This document shows positions 62,792 to 64,000 of a stretch of 64,000 nucleotides of DNA, piece by piece. The stretch lies in NCBI GenBank assembly GCA_023391425.1, contig JAEWAX010000098.1, positions 16,138 to 80,137 on the forward strand, in the 5' to 3' direction. Under the pieces are notes generated by a model. The model ran no database searches. It saw only the letters and a list, made by a program, of their open reading frames with translations, and was not told the origin of the DNA. Every line of letters starts with the position of its first letter. Position 1 is the first letter of the stretch. Origin of the DNA: Bacillota bacterium (GTDB lineage: Bacteria; Bacillota; Clostridia; Acetivibrionales; DSM-1351). A program made the position numbers and the translations under genes.

Positions 62792-62967
62792 CTCTTCTCA
62801 CTCCTTTATAACGAGTCAATATTTCCCCACCTAAATTGGTGGCGAGTACTTCTTTTATTTCGGACAGTTAATAACTATTTACTGTCTCGTTGAAACACTT
62901 AGTTGTAATAAAATTTTTCTACAGTCGAAAAATTTATCTGAACCTATGTGTTATAACGTATACTTCA

Positions 62968-63321
62968 TTACTGAGCAACGCCGAATTCTTCGATGCTAGA
63001 TTTATATTTCTTATTATTTGATACTGCTTTTCCACCCTTAGTAAGGTATTCAACTGGCTTTGGATTAGTATCAATCTTAACAATGGCCTTTTTCCAAGCT
63101 GGACGTGGTCCTTCATGAACTCCTGTGCGCTTAACTTTTCCATCATAATTGATTGTATTAACCTGAATTACCTTTACACTAAAAAGTGCTTCAACCGCTT
63201 TTCTGACTTCGGTCTTTGTTGAATTAACATCAACTATAAAAGTGTACTTACCAGAAGCGATTTCCATATTACTTTTTTCAGTTATATATGGCTTTAAAAT
63301 AATATCCTGTGGTAATCTCAT
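62968..63321 (-). CDS. rplW: 50S ribosomal protein L23
   Basis: 117 residues, somewhat longer than the ~97 of most L23 because of a C-terminal tail (KGGKAVSNNKKYKSSIEEFG). Core words: DIILKPYITEKSNMEIASGK and FSVKVIQVNTINYDGKVKR. It forms the docking site for trigger factor and SRP. The ATG overlaps the last base of rplD. Confidence 0.96.
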   Translation of the reverse strand: MRLPQDIILKPYITEKSNMEIASGKYTFIVDVNSTKTEVRKAVEALFSVKVIQVNTINYDGKVKRTGVHEGPRPAWKKAIVKIDTNPKPVEYLTKGGKAVSNNKKYKSSIEEFGVAQ

Positions 63322-63944
63322 TATGCGTACACCTCCTCAACCTTTTCAACAACATCCTTTGTTATAATGAATTTGTCATACTTCAAAATGTCAAATACAT
63401 TAAGAGTATTTACAAATGCAGTTTTAACTCCAGGAATATTTTTTGCAGACTTAATAACATTTTCATTGTTTGAATCAATTACAATTAATGCAGTTGAATC
63501 AACCTTGAGGCTGTTAAGAACGCCCACCATTGATTTTGTCTTTATTGCATCTAATGCTAAAGCATCAAGTACAAATATTTCATTTCCTGAAACCTTAGAT
63601 GTCAATGCTGATTTCAACGCAATACGTCTTAGTTTCTTTGAAAGAGTGTATCTGTAGCTACGTGGCTTAGGTCCTAATACAATACCACCCTTAATCCACT
63701 GAGCTGAACGGATACTTCCTTGTCTTGCACGACCAGTACCCTTTTGTCTCCATGGCTTTTTACCGCCACCTCTAACTTCACTCTTGGTTTTAGTAGACTG
63801 AGTACCCTGTCTTCTATTTGCTAACTGATTAACTACTACAGTGTGAAGTGCTAAATCATTTATTTCTGCACCGAAAACATTATCGCTAAGCTGGATATCT
63901 CCAACTACTTCACCTTTCATGTTATATAAATCAACCTTTGGCAT
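63321..63944 (-). CDS. rplD: 50S ribosomal protein L4
   Basis: 207 residues, full length. The extended loop lining the exit tunnel has RGGGKKPWRQKGTGRARQGS and KPRSYRYTLSKKLRRIALKS. It starts 26 nt after the rplC stop with GGGAGGAAG upstream. Confidence 0.97.
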   Translation of the reverse strand: MPKVDLYNMKGEVVGDIQLSDNVFGAEINDLALHTVVVNQLANRRQGTQSTKTKSEVRGGGKKPWRQKGTGRARQGSIRSAQWIKGGIVLGPKPRSYRYTLSKKLRRIALKSALTSKVSGNEIFVLDALALDAIKTKSMVGVLNSLKVDSTALIVIDSNNENVIKSAKNIPGVKTAFVNTLNVFDILKYDKFIITKDVVEKVEEVYA

Positions 63945-63969
63945 GTGTTACTTCCTCCCTTCAACGTTA

Positions 63970-64000
63970 TTATTTACCGGATTTAACCGTATTTTTAATA
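63970..64000 (-). CDS. rplC: 50S ribosomal protein L3, 3' end only
   Basis: The last ten codons (IKNTVKSGK and TAA) of an open frame that runs off the window. The peptide fits the C-terminus of L3, and rplC is the expected gene before rplD in the S10 operon. Confidence 0.8.
   Translation of the reverse strand, partial: IKNTVKSGK

Overview
The window is low-GC DNA with Shine-Dalgarno-led genes, a T-box leader, a zinc-type S14, and the long S10-spc-alpha ribosomal operon. Together these point to a Firmicute of class Clostridia, and the gene style would fit the Ruminiclostridium group. The species call is inference; no rRNA or tRNA gene is visible.

Layout. (1) 1-9876 is accessory DNA: AraC-GyrI regulator, DUF2200, VanZ, nucleotidyltransferase, a protein made of two copies of a 59-residue module, a rifampin phosphotransferase (rph), then a 49-codon ORF, a perfect 16-bp palindrome and a large serine recombinase. 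The recombinase stop codon abuts an Nramp (mntH) gene that has lost its first ~35 codons, so this looks like the right end of an integrated element. (2) 10032-14074 holds a secreted Ig-like protein and an ABC drug-efflux pair with a BmrR-like MerR regulator and a MerR-type promoter. (3) 14173-18045 is a response regulator / ABC transporter / histidine kinase / DUF4097-like operon. (4) 18244-20505 is a methionyl-tRNA synthetase behind a Met-specific T-box leader with a consensus promoter. (5) 20515-32732 is a string of small regulator-plus-enzyme units: XRE, AraC-cupin, Lrp, MBL hydrolase, TetR-hydrolase, lipase-like protein, SRPBCC-LytTR-DUF3021, a QueG-like iron-sulfur protein and a TetR-ABC exporter. 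(6) 33121-35352 is a run of five genes mostly without recognisable families. (7) 35604-47780 holds rplM-rpsI, truA, ecfT, ecfA2 and ecfA1. In many Firmicutes these sit in one block downstream of rplQ. Here the block is split by an FtsX-type ABC/two-component operon and by an oppositely oriented RsmC-like methyltransferase, with several repeat elements in the seams. (8) 47979-64000 is the ribosomal operon on the minus strand, from rplC (only its 3' end is in the window) through rplD-W-B, rpsS, rplV, rpsC, rplP, rpmC, rpsQ, rplN-X-E, rpsN, rpsH, rplF-R, rpsE, rpmD, rplO, secY, adk, map, a KOW protein, infA, rpmJ, rpsM-K-D, rpoA and rplQ.

How it fits together. The conserved right half makes ribosomes, RNA polymerase alpha, the Sec channel and the ECF vitamin-transporter energising module. 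The left half is an environmental-response and resistance zone (rifampin inactivation, drug efflux, antimicrobial-peptide-style ABC/two-component systems). The main points to follow up are the recombinase-interrupted mntH, four tandem 71-bp copies of the 3' end of the methyltransferase gene, a family of ATGCAAAyTAGTAT palindromic repeats that resemble two promoters of the nearby ABC/two-component operon, and the unknown five-gene cluster. I did not find a clearly new multi-gene system; the mntH element and the five-gene cluster are the best candidates.
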